Shown here piece after piece: positions 54,947 to 64,000 of a DNA stretch of 64,000 nucleotides. The translations under genes were made by a program, and so were the position numbers. This DNA is from Telmatactis stephensoni. Its lineage: Eukaryota; Cnidaria; Anthozoa; Actiniaria; Isophelliidae. The stretch's first letter is position 1; every line of letters starts with the position of its first letter. The DNA lies in assembly GCA_029948255.1 (NCBI GenBank), contig JALIZF010001938.1, forward strand, positions 186,001 through 250,000. Reading direction: 5' to 3'. The notes beneath the pieces are model-generated. The model did no database searches and was not told the DNA's origin. It worked only from the letters and a program-made list of their open reading frames with translations.

Positions 54947-56875
54947 AAATTATCAACATATGCTGTAATAATCGCAGTTTATAGAATACAATGACTAAAA
55001 GAGTGTAATATACATAGTAAAAAATTGAGCTAAGTTATGTAAAATTAATAATTTTCTATTCTATTAGCACTACCTACTGCTACATGTACACTTGAACAAT
55101 GTTTAGCATACATTTATTACTGTACAGACAACGAAAATCATTTACACAATTCATATTGTAAATGAGTTGACTGTTTTATGATAATTCATAATAACTATAG
55201 GAGAATACATATTAATTTAAACTGTAGCAAAGTGTACTGACAGTAAAAGACTACACGGTTGAAGGCTAGCTCTTTTTACTAGCTGTAAGCTTATTGTGTA
55301 AATAGCACGACAATCAAAACATTCAGTACATATTGTTATTTATATATTCTAAAAGAATAATTAATATATTTAAGGTATACATCAATCCAGCATTAATATG
55401 CAATAGAACATTGAAAAGAATAAAACTTACCAAAGTACTAGTGCATGTTGAAGCACGTGCTTTCACCTCTGTTACATTGATTTCATATTGCAACGAAGTT
55501 TAAACTGATACAAATACACGAAATATACTTTGTAGTGCACTAGTCTTAATTGTAAATTCATCCGGTCTCCACATTGAGGAAAATTGCCATGTTAAACGCA
55601 GTTTCCTGTCCAGTTTCATGAGACATCACTGTGAGTCTGCCATGTTGCTTCGTTTCAAGAGGGGCTACCAAGCCTAGATCCCAGTCTCTCTCACTAGACG
55701 ATAATGATCTTCGTTCTAGATTATCAACAACCTCTGCTCAACCGGTTTTTTTAACTCCGGAAATAATAAGGGAAGCCCCATTTTTTTTTTCTTTTCATTT
55801 GGAGCTAGATATCATATTCTTTGGATTTAGTGTGGAAAGAAAAAAAATTCATAGTTAAAATTGTCATGAATTTTCAACATTTTTACAACTACACACGCAT
55901 ATAACTGCGCCGAATTGCAAGCAATTTCGCTTCTAGAATTTAATTTTCAGGTCACTTTCAAAAGATTGGATGGATTTTTTATCAAGATATGTTTCCTAGA
56001 TCCAACAACTATCATTTAAAACAGTTTTCTGTCTTTCTTTGTTAAATCCAATCGAGTAATTCAAATTTATTGACGGAATCAGATTTTCGGCAAAAACGCG
56101 CGGAAAAATCCCTCCTTTTTGACGCTTTATATATCCATAACCAATACGGGGACCCCCTTCTTTTTTTTCACTATTTGAATACTCTAACAATAAACTTCAA
56201 ATGACAGAATTAAAAAAAAAATCATTGAAGATTTGTGAAGATCCGGTACTACCTTAATAGTAAAAATATTGAAACCAAAATCATAGCAAAATAACTGAGA
56301 ACTATTTGACTAACAGTGAAACATACTGAACTGCAGTTGGCAGGTACAATGTAGGTTGGGACTCAGTACTTTTAAATATATTGTATACAAGTCTTAAAAC
56401 TGAGATATATTTATTATTGATAAACATAAAGCTTTAATAATAACCATGTATACATGGAGTGATTCAATTGCAGTTTACCAGTTTATGAGAAAGAAGTCAA
56501 AATGAGCTAGAAGGTCAGTGAGTTGTGAAGAATAGTATAAGCTTTATAATTAGTCATGACTCAGTACATTTGTTCAAATTGAGAAAATCAGCTTTATAAG
56601 TTACATACACAAGCAGGTAAAGAAGTTATCCATGCAATAACATAATTTAAATCTTATCTGACTTTTTGAAATTTTGAAGGCTAATTGATTTGCCTGAAAT
56701 ATTTAAGTTAAGCTTAAAGAAAACATTTTTTTTAAAAGTTCAGCATAAATAGTTCAGCCACAAAATGAAGTCTACTCAATTAGCGAAAAAAAAGTCTCAG
56801 TATAAGCTAATAATACTCTACCTTGCAGACAAGGGAATTTTTTGTCATCCTTCTTAGTAATATTCCCGGCGTAGG
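54947..56875. other. Right non-coding region of the 28-kb element
   Basis: AT-rich, with only short ORFs lacking domains. GGTACTACCTTAATAG near 56247 resembles the TAAGGTAGT repeat terminus seen at 1538 and 49009 and may be a MITE end. Confidence 0.45.
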
Positions 56876-57165
56876 CAATCGATGAAATCGATGATCAATG
56901 ACAATCGATGACGATCGATCACAATCGATGATAATTAATCGATTGATATCGGTGATCGATGGTCAATTGATGGCGCAAGAATCTGTGACCTTTTCACCGA
57001 TTGGCATCGATTGTTAGCATGTTCCGCAACGATATACCGGAATGGGTAGAGGTCAAAGACAACTGCATAATAAATGACGTCTCGTAACATGATCGAAAAA
57101 CTCAATAATCGATGGTTAATCGATGATCGATTTTCATCGATTGGCACTCAGTCTTGTGACCTTTC
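56876..57165. repeat. Cluster of twelve ATCGAT palindromes next to the right end
   Basis: ATCGAT, mostly as AATCGATG or ATCGATTG, occurs about 12 times in 290 bp in both orientations. A chance rate is about once in 4 kb. The cluster ends about 115 bp inside the right inverted repeat. It could be a subterminal transposase-binding array, or just a degenerate tandem repeat. Confidence 0.7.
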
Positions 57166-57280
57166 GATTGGTCATTGATCATTTGATCCTCCCCGTTTCA
57201 ACAAAACATCCGCCATATTGGATTTATTCAACAACACTCGTGACCTTGGGGCTTCGAGCAGGGTCTAACAAAAATATCAA

Positions 57281-57303
57281 ACCCAGGCCTTAACATGCTT
57301 GAG
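57281..57303 (-). repeat. Right terminal inverted repeat of the 28-kb element
   Basis: Perfect complement of 29278-29300, followed by AAATGTCAAG where the LINE coding resumes. Confidence 0.85.
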
Positions 57304-57895
57304 AAATGTCAAGAATTATTCCATTACATAAGGGAGATTGCCCATATACTTTAACAAATTATCGTCCTCTCCCTATTATCTCACCTTTTTCAAAAATCTT
57401 GGAAAATTAATGTATATTCGTCTAAGGTCATTTCCTGACAAACATTGTATTCTGTACAAATATCAATTTAGTTTTAGGAAAAGCCATTCTACTTCTTTAG
57501 CTTTAATTGAAATAGTGGAGGAGGAAACATGGCCGAGTGGTCAGAGCATTGGTCTCACAATCTGGTGGTCCCAGGTTCGATTCCCGCTCTGGCCACTAGC
57601 CGAGACTGAATTTGTTCTGAATTGTCTCTTGGCCATGCTTGTAATATAGCCAACTGGTTCACCTCCTTGCCAGTTAGGATTCTTAGCTACTTTATGTTGT
57701 TATTATACTTGATAGATATTTGCGGTATATAAATCTTAAACATTATTATTATTAATATAATCTCCTTCATGCATTAGATAATGGTTTATATACTTTTGGT
57801 GTTTTCATGGACTTCTCTAAAGCTTTTGACACAGTAAATCACCAGATACTTTTATCTAAATTGCTACACTATGGTGTTGGGGTATAGCTGTACTT
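57304..57895 (+). mobile_element. Decayed LINE, 3' half (continuation of 28.6-29.28 kb)
   Basis: It reads MSRIIPLHKGDCPYTLTNYR, FSKILEKLMY, YQFSFRKSHSTSLALIEIV, then a SINE, then LLHALDNGLYTFGVFMDF and SKAFDTVNHQILLSKLLHYG. The LINE breaks off near 57895, before the catalytic FADD block. It joins in frame to DELK at 29277 once the 28-kb element is removed. Confidence 0.85.
57516..57757 (+). mobile_element. tRNA-derived SINE inserted in the LINE
   Basis: The tRNA-like head has an A box TGGCCGAGTGG (57531-57541) and a B box GGTTCGATTCC at a normal spacing, with a clover-like CATTGGTCTCACAATCTGG. A tRNA-unrelated body and an ATTATTATTATTAATA tail follow. The LINE coding resumes directly after. 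It is pol III transcribed if active. The target duplication is unclear. Confidence 0.75.
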
Positions 57896-58737
57896 GAAAA
57901 AATCTCGGACTACATCAGGAAATTGGAACAGAGATCGCACTTTTTAGCCGTACATTTTATAGCACCCAACTTTCTTAACTGTGCAATTCGATTTAAATTT
58001 TGATGGTGCCAGTATGTCTTTAAGGTTTTTCGTTCTTCTATAAGCTGGCATAATAGATTAAAAGGTTTCCTCCAACAGTTAGGCGTACAATTTGAACTTC
58101 AACAAGAACAAGAAGACAAATTTGAGCGGGACGCTGACCACGAACAAGCAAAATTTCAGGATCGAAATGAAATCGAAATTAATAGTGAAGACGAAGATGA
58201 TTCCGATGGCGATAGTGACATGGATACCGATGAAAGCTCAGGCAAGAAGCTTAAGGAAAAGTTCACTTCTTTTATAGAATCCACAGTTAAACACTATTGC
58301 CATCATGAAATGGATGTATTTTACAAGCGATATCTTTATAGTACAAGCGATAATAAGTTAATAAGAATGAGTTAAAAAGCACTGTTAAACGCTTCGATGA
58401 GGAGAATAATAGCCTCTTAACCATTGTTTGCCTGCTTAGCAGCAACAATTTGGCAAAGCAGAAATCTGACAGCGTTATAGTAACACAACCATGCCAAAAT
58501 GATACAACTGAGAGTAAAAATTGATCATACCCAAATACAACTAATAGGAAACCACAAGAAGGCAGATCTAACGCAGCCAGAATACAAGAATATCGATTTA
58601 ATGCGCTCCTTGACTTGACAGATCAACCGGTATCCGGTCTTTTCTACAAAAGTCTTTTTGCACAGAGTGAGTAGAAACAGTCTAATAAAGATATGGAAAC
58701 AAGTTCAATTGGTTCTTAATCGAGATCCTGGATCAGT
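57896..58737 (+). pseudogene. Unrecognised acidic ORF region
   Basis: At about 58085-58374 an open frame reads QEQEDKFERDADHEQ, then EDEDDSDGDSDMDTD, then FIESTVKHYCHHEMDVFYKR. At 58510-58670 another open piece includes AARIQEYRFNALLDLTDQPV. I do not know the family. These may be exons or remains of the N-terminal part of the adjacent Gypsy-type element. No start, stop or splice pattern is convincing. Confidence 0.3.
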
Positions 58738-59826
58738 GTGACGAACTGTACTGTGTATATTAATTTTGGATCTTATTATATTATAAGCAAACAAGGCAAG
58801 CACCGAGAACTCGTAGGGTTGTTGGACAAACTACCTGTTGATTGCTTACTTGGTAGATCATCGTTTGGTAAGACTTTGTCGAAAGAAGATGTCTTGAATC
58901 AGGGGGAGAAAACTGTACACGTTGAAGGAGATGAAAAGGATGAAGCATTTGTAATGACACGATGCCAAAGAGCCTTAGAAGAAGCACAAAAAAGAGCTGA
59001 TGAGCTAATTGATTGTGACAATGTCTTGGCAACAAAGAGTCTTTCAAAGCCAAAAGCGCCAATTGTCACAGATGGACTCAAAGAAGGGAATCTACGATCT
59101 CTATTTGAAGAAAGTGGAGATGAAGACCAGCTGCGGGAAATGCTAAGTAAAAAGCCAACACTAGTTAATGAAGTTAAAGAACCGAAAGTGGGGAGTGTCC
59201 CAATCAACATTCTCGATAGGGGGAAAATCCAGTTAATTGATGATCAGAAAAATGATGCAACCCTTGAGAATGCATGCAGGAACATCAATTCCAAAGCCCC
59301 TACAGACAAGGATGGGTACTTTTTGAACAAAGATGTACTTAAGCATCGCAAGATAATTAAAGAAATGCCTGATGCATGGGTCTAGATTAGTAGATCGCAT
59401 TGTAGTGCGTGAATCTTACCAACAGGAAATTTTGCGTATCGCACACTCAATTCCTCCTGCTGGTCACATGGGTACCAAGAAAACTAAAGAGAGAATAATA
59501 AGTCATTTTTTCTGGTCAGGCCTAAGTAACGATCTCTGTAATTTTTGTGCTACTTGCCCGCCCACAGTTTCAAATGGTTGCAAGAAAGATGAAGTCGAAT
59601 AGAGCGCCACTGAAGCCTGTTGAAGTTGTGACGGAACCCTGTAAGAAGGTGGCCATAGGTTTAGTGGGGGAGTTGCTTAGAACAACCACTAGGTATAAAT
59701 ATATCTTGATCATTGTAGATTATGCTACTCATTACCATGAAGCCTTACCGCTATGAAGTACTAACTCGAGAGTGATTGCAGATGCCTTAGTTCAGTTTTT
59801 AACTCGTGGATTGCAAATCCACGAGT
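58738..59826 (+). pseudogene. Gypsy-type retroelement remnant lacking reverse transcriptase
   Basis: The first ORF (to 59385) has LDKLPVDCLLGRSSFGK, typical of the end of a retroviral-type protease region, followed by a charged linker and PTDKDGYFLNKDVLKHR. A frame change leads to an integrase zinc-binding part (RIAHSIPPAGHMGTKKTKER, then CxxC-like FCATC). Another frame change leads to the integrase core start (VAIGLVGELLRTTTRYKYIL, IVDYATHYHEALPL), where the usual catalytic D of the DLVG block is G. Reverse transcriptase and RNase H are absent between protease and integrase. Inactive. Confidence 0.7.
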
Positions 59827-60480
59827 TATAGTGAGGGGTCGAATATGCAAATGAGTCACTCACTCGAACATTGTTAAAGTATGCTACTGCGCATGCTCGA
59901 CGAGATTGACCGCAGGCCCAATATAACGTGGGCTCTGGCTAGAGTAGGAAATATGATTTCGGGCCTCCTGTGGTATTCAAATACGCATCGATGGAGTATT
60001 TTTGTTCACACTTCGTGTTAAGGAATTTAACAATCTAAAGGGCGTCTTCTTTGAACAATTATTATTATCGTGGAGTGCTGAAATTCAAGTTGTGACACCT
60101 CCATGAGTTGAAATCGTGGGGCCTTCAAGATGGTCAGATGATGGACATGGAAATGGACGACAAATCAGTTGTAAAATAATTTTGCATTCAAGAAGAACAA
60201 CAAAAGAGTTGGCGAGGGAAATTCTGATGTTTGCTTTTACGTGGAAGATTTTGTCCGGATAAAGTGTTGTAGGTAAGTTCTTTAGCCGTTTTGTTGACAC
60301 TTGCAACAACAATTTTTAGGCCTGAACTGGCCAGTGAACACGTTCTCCATGAAGCAAGTTATTTTATGACCAAATATAGTCATAACTTTACTCATTGGTC
60401 AGATCATACTTAGAGATTCCTTGATTTACCTCGTGCTCTTCATTCTTCGAAGAGACTTCGCCGAGATTGGATGTGTGATA
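59827..60480. other. 5' region of the Helitron-like element
   Basis: No gene. A 12-bp-arm hairpin (AACTCGTGGATT / AATCCACGAGTT) lies at about 59799-59827, where the Gypsy integrase reading ends. The 5' terminus of the Helentron could lie near here but was not resolved. Confidence 0.4.
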
Positions 60481-62664
60481 ATGGAAGCTGAGAAATCGTC
60501 GATCGAGTCCCTTTCATTCGTGAGGGCAGACCAAATACGAAACGAAGAGAGCAATAATTTGTTGTTCGCTACCCCTTTCACTCGTGAGGGAGTCGTTTCA
60601 GCGACAAAAAACGAGGAGAAGACAACAGTCTTCGCCAAGACCTCGTGTGGCAAGGTCCCCACTTTGATGGGAAAATGCCACACTCGATATGCCATTCAGA
60701 GTGAAAATACGAGTAATATTGAAAGCGAAAAAATACATCGTGAGTGTGAAAAATGTATAGAAAGAGAAAACACTGACAGTGATTTGAAGACTGAGAAAAA
60801 TATACGTGATAGTGAGAAAGATGAAGTGAATTACTATAAGAGTGAAAAGAATTGCATTCCTGAAAATGGCTATCAATTGAAAACAATGAAGCTTATTGAA
60901 AAATCTATGAAAACTTATGAAACAATCTATGAACAATCAAAGCAAATCAAAGCCAATCAAAACTATGAACAATCAAAACCAATGAAAGTCAATCAAAAGC
61001 AATCAATTGAACTCAATGAAACTAAAAGTTATCATGTGAATGATAATAAATGTGTACATGGAATATCTTGTTCCTATGGTAAATGTGCTATGAAGCATGT
61101 CAATGAATCTCTGAATGATATGACCAATGCAATGAACACTGTTTATGTGAAAGGGTTACATACATCTATGTTAGGGAAGTTTGTGTTGAGAGAAAATTCA
61201 AAAAAATCATGTCAATTAAGACCTCGTGATAGAGAGCCATCTAGAGTTTGCCTTAAAAAAATTCATCGTGTCTTAAGAAATAAGAAATTTAGAAAAGAGT
61301 TTATGATGTCAATCACTAAAAATTGTCCCAAGTCATCATTTCTTTCCAAACTTATGAAGCAATCGTATTTGTTGAAGTTTAAGGTAGCTCAACAAGAAAG
61401 GGTTTGCCCAATGAGACATACATGTGTCAAAACCTTGTCAAAATTAGATGTAAAAATTCATGTGAAATGTAAGGAACATACTTGTTGTTTTGTTCAGAGA
61501 AAACTGCTTTTATCAGGTGATATAGAACTAAATCCAGGTCCATTCTCAATTTTGCAAAATTCTACGAGTATCCAACAGTGCACTTCAGTGTGTAGGAGTG
61601 GTTTGTCTAACATATTGTTACTGAGACAAAGATTACATCAATACAATTTAGAACCACTAGATGTTGGTGGAGGAGGTGACTGCTTCTTTAAAACAGTTTC
61701 ACATCAGTTGTATTCACATCCTAATTACCATTTACAAATCCGTACACAGGGAATTGAATACTTAAGAGAAAATCCAGAAAGGTTTATAGAGAGTAATACT
61801 GAAAACTCTTGGGTAGAATATTTGAATAACATGTCCACTGAAGGTACATGGGCTGATCATATCATAATACATGCAGTTGCAGAAGCACTACGTTTGAAAA
61901 TCAATATTGTTGAAACAGCTCAAAATTTTACTGAAATTACAATAGTAGAAGCAACTCATTTTGATGATTGTCCATTGACAATTATTTATATTGGACACCT
62001 TGATGAATTACATTATGTCTCAACGTTACCAATAAATACATGTGATATCCGTCAAGGTACATGTACATCTCAGGAACCAGATTGCTCTAACAACACCTAT
62101 TCCCCAAAACATTCTGATAATGTAAAGTCAAATAGTGAAAACGTTACTAAATCTGACGAACATGTCACTGATGATCCAAGAGAAAAACATAGGATATACA
62201 TGAGAGAGTACATGAGAAAACAAAGAACCAACAAAAAATTTAGAGAAAAAGAAAAACAGTCAGCATATCAAAGAAAAATGCAAAATATTGAAAGAGTAAC
62301 CAAATCTCAAAGAGAGGCTTGTAAAAAATATGCTGAAAACAACAAAGATAAGTTAAAGCAGATTAAAAAGCAATCTTTTCTTAAGAGAAAATTATCTTAT
62401 CCTGAGCATATCAGAGAAGTAAATAAGCTTGCTTTCTTAAAGAGAAAACAATATCAACTTGAACACATTAGAGAGATTAACAGGGAGGCAGCAACTAGAA
62501 AAAGATCTTCCGACTTACTTAATTGTACATATTCAGAGTCAACAGTGAAAAAGCAACGAATATCCAGTGATTTTATACAAAATTTTCATGAAAAAGTAAA
62601 ATCAGGACCAGAATATATATGTACTTGTTGTGATCAGTTGTGGTATAGGTCTTCTGTAAGGTAA
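60481..62664 (+). CDS. Helentron protein N-terminal part: 2A motif and OTU protease
   Basis: The ATG at 60481 gives 728 residues (the frame is open further upstream without ATG). Residues ~1-345 are Lys/Glu/Ser/Asn-rich with a cysteine/His stretch. A canonical 2A motif LLLSGDIELNPGP (61504-61542) predicts ribosome skipping before the final Pro. An OTU cysteine-protease domain starts at ~residue 388 (LDVGGGGDCFFKTVSHQLY, catalytic D and C) and ends with the catalytic His in LDELHYVSTLP near 62010. A very basic repeat region (REYMRKQRTNKKFREKEKQ, two SFLKRK/AFLKRK copies) follows, then a CTCCDQLWYRSSV zinc-binding start. OTU-bearing Rep/Hel proteins are typical of Helentron/Helitron2 elements. 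Confidence 0.85.
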   Translation: MEAEKSSIESLSFVRADQIRNEESNNLLFATPFTREGVVSATKNEEKTTVFAKTSCGKVPTLMGKCHTRYAIQSENTSNIESEKIHRECEKCIERENTDSDLKTEKNIRDSEKDEVNYYKSEKNCIPENGYQLKTMKLIEKSMKTYETIYEQSKQIKANQNYEQSKPMKVNQKQSIELNETKSYHVNDNKCVHGISCSYGKCAMKHVNESLNDMTNAMNTVYVKGLHTSMLGKFVLRENSKKSCQLRPRDREPSRVCLKKIHRVLRNKKFRKEFMMSITKNCPKSSFLSKLMKQSYLLKFKVAQQERVCPMRHTCVKTLSKLDVKIHVKCKEHTCCFVQRKLLLSGDIELNPGPFSILQNSTSIQQCTSVCRSGLSNILLLRQRLHQYNLEPLDVGGGGDCFFKTVSHQLYSHPNYHLQIRTQGIEYLRENPERFIESNTENSWVEYLNNMSTEGTWADHIIIHAVAEALRLKINIVETAQNFTEITIVEATHFDDCPLTIIYIGHLDELHYVSTLPINTCDIRQGTCTSQEPDCSNNTYSPKHSDNVKSNSENVTKSDEHVTDDPREKHRIYMREYMRKQRTNKKFREKEKQSAYQRKMQNIERVTKSQREACKKYAENNKDKLKQIKKQSFLKRKLSYPEHIREVNKLAFLKRKQYQLEHIREINREAATRKRSSDLLNCTYSESTVKKQRISSDFIQNFHEKVKSGPEYICTCCDQLWYRSSVR
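61519..61542 (+). other. Canonical 2A ribosome-skipping motif
   Basis: DIELNPGP, preceded by KLLLSG. All consensus positions of D-V/I-E-x-N-P-G-P are present. It would free the N-terminal ~354-residue segment from the OTU-Rep-helicase part. Confidence 0.85.
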
Positions 62665-64000
62665 GTGTAACCCTACAGCTTACTCAAAGTGCTCTGCAGA
62701 TCTTATTGGTGCATGTATTACAAACACAAAAAGCATAGATAACACGGAATGGATCTGTACGACATGTCATTCTAACTTGAAAGAAGGGAAATTGCCTGCA
62801 TGTTCAAAGGCTAACAAGATGACATTTCCAACAAAACCTGATATCTTGAACTTAACTTCACTTGAAGAAAGACTTATTTCACCTAGAATTCCATTCATGC
62901 AAATTCGAGAACTGCCCAGAGGAGGTCAGTTAAGCATACATGGAAATGTCGTCAATGTTCCTGCTGATGTCAACCTAACTGTAAATAGTTTACCACGATC
63001 ACTCAATGATTCACAGACCATTCCGATTAAACTAAAGCGAAGACTTAGTTATAAGCATCATTATAAGTTTCAGAATATTAGGCCAAAAAAAGTGTTAGAA
63101 GCAGCTAAATATCTTGCTGAAACTAGTGAATTATTCAAATCTGAGGGGATAATGATCAAAGAAAATTGGATAGATTTGTTACAAGATCATGATAAAGATT
63201 GGCAAGAATTTATTGAAAAAGACATTGAATCAGGCAATAATACATGTATATCCCCAATTACACCATCCGAAGATAATCCAATGCATTTGAAACATCAAAT
63301 CACTGAAAATATTAGTCCAGTTGTTGAAAACATTTCAAAATCAGTTCCTGATGATGATGATGACAATTGGTGTGAGGTAGAAGAACGACCATCAGGTAAC
63401 ATGGATACTTTGTTACAAGAACCAGATCTTAATGAAAATGGTGACCGTATAATTAGCTTTGCTCCAGGTGAAGGTAATAAACCTTTAGGGATCTTTATGG
63501 ATAAGGATTCTGAATTTCTATCATTTCCTACTATCTTTTGTGGTGAACGTAGACATGATAATCAAGATAGAACTACTCCTGTCCATTACAGCACTGTATG
63601 TAAATGGGAGCTAAGAAGTCAAGATAGGCGAGTAGCTGAAAGTGTTCCTAACATTTTCTTTAAGTTAAAAAAATTGCAAATCAAACAAATTCAAGATAGT
63701 GCATCATTATCACTAAGGAAATGTAAGTCAAAAGGTAAAAAATACACTGCAGGACAGTTGAAATGCCCAGAAACAGTAGAGAAGTTAGTACGTCTTGATG
63801 AAGGTTTTAGAGTATTAAGAAATCTTAGAGGATCACCACCATATTTTGAGAAATGTAAAAAAGACTTGTTTGCGATGATTCGTCAACTTGGTAAACCTAC
63901 ATGGTTTTGTTCTTTCTCTGCAGCAGAAACTAGATGGGTACATTTACTGAAAATATTAGGTAGACTATTAGACAAAAAAGACTACACGGACAGTGAAATC
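62665..64000 (+). CDS. Helitron-like replicase N-terminal part (runs off window)
   Basis: Open from KCNPTAYSKCSADLIGAC to the window end, one base out of frame with the preceding ORF. The first part completes a cysteine-rich region (WICTTCHSNLKEGKLPACSK). RISPRIPFMQIRELPRGGQL-type and VPADVNLTVNSLPR motifs follow, typical of the DUF6570-like region. From about 63820, GSPPYFEKCKKDLFAMIRQL, GKPTWFCSFSAAETRWVHLL match the Helitron-like N-terminal domain. The HUH nuclease and Pif1-type helicase would lie beyond 64000. Confidence 0.85.

Larger units (their letters stand above)
29278..57303. mobile_element. Putative giant DNA transposon, 28,026 bp
   Basis: Both ends carry the same perfect 23-bp inverted repeat (starting CTCAAGCATG, inner end GCCTGGGT). 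The flanking LINE halves rejoin in frame once the insert and one of two AAA copies (29275-29277, 57304-57306) are removed. Inside, gene A and gene B, both plus-strand and multi-exon, make up the native content. A BEL/Pao retrotransposon, a CR1-like LINE with a solo LTR and another LINE end are later insertions. Without them the core is roughly 15 kb. A 3-bp duplication is seen in CACTA and Harbinger elements, while gene B's domain is Mutator-like, whose elements usually make 8-11 bp duplications, so the superfamily is open. Multiple breaks in both genes mean this copy is not autonomous. Confidence 0.75.

Noticed and set aside
54947..57280. Short ORFs at the right of the 28-kb element
   Set aside because: All under about 80 codons, AT-rich and without motifs.
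29278..57303. Maverick/Polinton identity for the 28-kb element
   Set aside because: No protein-primed DNA polymerase, retroviral-type integrase, packaging ATPase or capsid gene is seen in the native part, and the duplication is 3 rather than 6 bp.
57525..57600. A functional tRNA gene
   Set aside because: The tRNA-like part continues into a SINE body with an ATT-rich tail and lacks a convincing acceptor stem.
59799..59827. Hairpin as the proven Helentron terminus
   Set aside because: The hairpin lies within the Gypsy integrase reading and no second copy is available to define the end.

Overview
The window is animal nuclear DNA, most likely from an anthozoan cnidarian such as a stony coral. 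Host genes are intron-rich with GT-AG introns, and most of the remaining sequence is nested transposable elements of kinds common in coral and anemone genomes: BEL/Pao, CR1-like LINEs with 2A motifs, Penelope-like remnants, OTU-bearing Helitrons and fold-back MITEs. No database search was possible. Family names rest on protein motifs, and the host group is an inference.

Host genes (1-28 kb). A transketolase gene runs on the minus strand from its start codon at 7002 off the left edge; eight exons fit together in frame. An 80-codon ORF for a possible small single-pass membrane protein lies at 9736-9978 (minus). Two tandem copies of a two-exon battenin (CLN3)-like gene follow on the minus strand. 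The copy at 24510-27968 is open and predicts 442 residues. The copy at 15388-17576 carries a 4-bp insertion that breaks its frame. Between these genes lie MITEs (three TA-flanked elements with AGGTG ends), palindromic elements with 7-9 bp target duplications, minisatellites, LINE 3' ends and Penelope-like remnants with hammerhead-ribozyme-like motifs.

Nested block (28.6-57.9 kb). A decayed LINE reverse-transcriptase gene is split into halves at 28.7-29.28 kb and 57.30-57.9 kb. The 28,026 bp between them begin and end with a perfect 23-bp inverted repeat and are flanked by AAA. Removing the insert and one AAA rejoins the LINE reading frame. This looks like a giant DNA transposon. It carries two plus-strand, intron-containing, decayed genes. 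Gene A (30.4-48.0 kb) has a CxxC zinc-binding segment, a SAP-like motif and an acidic repeat tail. Gene B (49.1-54.9 kb) has a Mutator-like transposase domain followed by a DnaQ-type DEDDh exonuclease. Inside it sit a young BEL/Pao retrotransposon (31315-40028, which cuts a gene A exon and itself carries a 1.7-kb TTAA-target element in its 3' LTR), a CR1-like LINE with a degenerate 2A motif (itself cut by a solo LTR), and another LINE 3' end.

Right end (57.9-64 kb). A Gypsy-type remnant has integrase pieces but no reverse transcriptase. It is followed by the 5' part of a Helitron-like (Helentron) element encoding a canonical 2A motif, an OTU protease and the start of the Rep region. The Helentron coding is split by one frameshift and runs off the window.

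The main candidate for an undescribed system is the 28-kb inverted-repeat element with its paired gene A and gene B. Its layers give a clear relative history: LINE, then giant element, then BEL and CR1 insertions, then the TTAA element and solo LTR.
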